DNA of 7,104 nucleotides from Oceanospirillaceae bacterium UBA7410 (GTDB taxonomy: Bacteria > Pseudomonadota > Gammaproteobacteria > Pseudomonadales > Balneatricaceae), in contig DKMQ01000006.1 of NCBI GenBank assembly GCA_002470565.1, positions 1 to 7,104 on the forward strand, read 5' to 3'. This document shows, in pieces, positions 6,052 through 7,104 of the stretch. Position 1 is the stretch's first letter. Each line of letters starts with the position of its first letter. A program made the position numbers and the translations under genes. A model generated the notes under the pieces. That model was given only the letters and a program-made list of their open reading frames with translations. It made no database searches and was not told where the DNA came from.

Positions 6052-7104
6052 TTAGATACTGCATTCATTAGTTTCACAGTGCAATTCTACGTCGGCAGCA
6101 GTAATCGCACTCATATTAAATATGCCACGGCCTGAAACCGACGGGATAACAATATGAGCAGGTTTAGCTAAACCATGCACAAATGGGCCGATAAGTAAGG
6201 CATCTGTTAATGAGCGAATAAGACCTAAGGTAATGTTGGCAGTGTCTAAGTTGGGCATTATCAGCAAATTGGGCTGCCCAGTAAGCTTTGAGTTGGGGAA
6301 AATTGTCTGGCGCAACTCTTCGTTAAGGGCCGTGTATGAATGCATTTCACCTTCTATCTGGGCATCAGGATAACGCTTTCGAAGTGTTGCAGAGGCATCA
6401 CGTACTTTATGCGCTTGTGGGTCGCTAGATGTGCCAAAGTTAGAGTGGGATAATAGTGCTACTTTGGGCTCAATACCAAACTGACGTACAAATTCCATAC
6501 TCGCTTCAGTGGTCGACACAAGCTCTTGCGCTGTGGGATCTACAGTTAAAAACGCATCAGCTAAAAACAAAGGACCACTGGGTAACAACAAAGCACATAC
6601 GGTAGATACATGCGTGTCTGGTGTTTTACGACCTAACACCTGATACAAGGTTTTAAAGTGGGTGTCAAAGCGCCCCACTTTGCCGCATATCATTCCATGG
6701 GCTTCATCTAAGCTAACCATAACAGAGGCTAACGCAGTGGTGTTATTGCGCATATCGTGTTTTGCAGTTTCTACGGAAATACCTTTGCGTGCCACTTTGG
6801 CATGATAGTGCTGCCAATAGCGACTGTGTAAATCACAATCTTTAGGGTCAAACACATCCACGTCTAAGCCTAACTTAAAACTTAAGCTCAACCGATCAAG
6901 TGATTTTTCAATCACATTTTTACGGCCAATAAGAATAGGCTTTGCTACACCTTCATCCACTGTAGCTTGCAAAGACATGAGCACGTCTTCGTTTTCACCC
7001 TCAGCATAAACGATACGACGCTTAGGGCCTTGCTTAGCTTTTTCAATCATAGGCTGCATAAACAAGCCAGCCTGATTCACATAGCTTTGCAATTTAACGC
7101 GATA
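6052..7104 (-). CDS. maeB: NADP-dependent malic enzyme, C-terminal phosphotransacetylase-like domain (5' end beyond window)
   Basis: The frame is open to the right edge and 350 residues are visible; the TTG at 7092 is internal, since codons YRVKL precede it in frame. The sequence follows the second half of the E. coli MaeB protein (759 residues) closely: LFM.P followed by PKRRIVYAEGE, AKPILIGR, GMICGKVG, ALLLPSG, FGIEPKVALLSHSNFG, EGEMH, LLIMPNLDTANI and AKPAHIVIP. MaeB oxidatively decarboxylates malate to pyruvate with reduction of NADP, in the cytoplasm. Its N-terminal catalytic malic-enzyme domain would lie beyond the window. The visible phosphate acetyl/butyryltransferase-like domain is known in the family as a regulatory and oligomerisation module responsive to acetyl-CoA rather than an active acetyltransferase. 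A separate pta gene is unlikely, given the closer match to MaeB (SHSNFG in place of the Pta-type motif). Transcription ends at the terminator at 5945-5968; the promoter is outside the window. Confidence 0.9.
   Translation of the reverse strand, partial: YRVKLQSYVNQAGLFMQPMIEKAKQGPKRRIVYAEGENEDVLMSLQATVDEGVAKPILIGRKNVIEKSLDRLSLSFKLGLDVDVFDPKDCDLHSRYWQHYHAKVARKGISVETAKHDMRNNTTALASVMVSLDEAHGMICGKVGRFDTHFKTLYQVLGRKTPDTHVSTVCALLLPSGPLFLADAFLTVDPTAQELVSTTEASMEFVRQFGIEPKVALLSHSNFGTSSDPQAHKVRDASATLRKRYPDAQIEGEMHSYTALNEELRQTIFPNSKLTGQPNLLIMPNLDTANITLGLIRSLTDALLIGPFVHGLAKPAHIVIPSVSGRGIFNMSAITAADVELHCETNECSI

Noticed and set aside
7090..7092. TTG as the start of a 346-residue gene on the - strand
   Set aside because: The frame continues to the right edge and the protein matches the second half of MaeB, so this is an internal codon.

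Overview
The window reads as chromosomal DNA of a free-living Gammaproteobacterium, probably marine. The base composition is moderately low in GC, the genes are densely packed on both strands, the right-hand gene encodes a MaeB-type malic enzyme very similar in its C-terminal half to the E. coli protein, and methylated-amine catabolic enzymes are present. This assignment is inferred from protein resemblance and context; there is no rRNA or other taxonomic marker.

Layout from left to right. (1) Positions 1-780 (+) hold the C-terminal third of a GcvT-domain protein, cut by the left edge. (2) Positions 840-3281 (+) hold a complete fusion of an FAD-dependent amine oxidase to a GcvT domain, of the dimethylglycine/sarcosine dehydrogenase family. 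The two are tandem paralogs separated by a short gap with a perfect 10-bp hairpin. (3) A long hairpin separates this pair from a convergent DegT/DnrJ/EryC1/StrS-type PLP aminotransferase (3305-4510, -). (4) A 267-bp divergent intergenic region carries a good sigma70-like promoter for the aminotransferase and a weaker candidate for the gene to its right. (5) Positions 4778-5911 (+) encode a membrane-anchored metallo-beta-lactamase-fold hydrolase resembling NAPE-PLD/UlaG-type proteins. (6) It converges on the C-terminal, phosphotransacetylase-like half of NADP-malic enzyme maeB (6052-7104, -, cut by the right edge), which ends in a canonical intrinsic terminator.

Functionally, the two left-hand enzymes most likely remove N-methyl groups from a small secondary or tertiary amine (dimethylglycine, sarcosine or a related compound) and pass the one-carbon unit to tetrahydrofolate. 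No transporter, betaine methyltransferase or regulator is visible, so the substrate cannot be fixed from this window. The aminotransferase, the hydrolase and MaeB each lie in their own transcription unit and have no demonstrated link to that pathway. I see no CRISPR array, tRNA, rRNA, insertion sequence, prophage or toxin-antitoxin module. Nothing here is clearly a new biological system. The most interesting points are the paralog pair with a changed folate-site residue in the second copy, the hairpins flanking that copy, and the DegT aminotransferase that lacks any sugar-biosynthesis neighbours.
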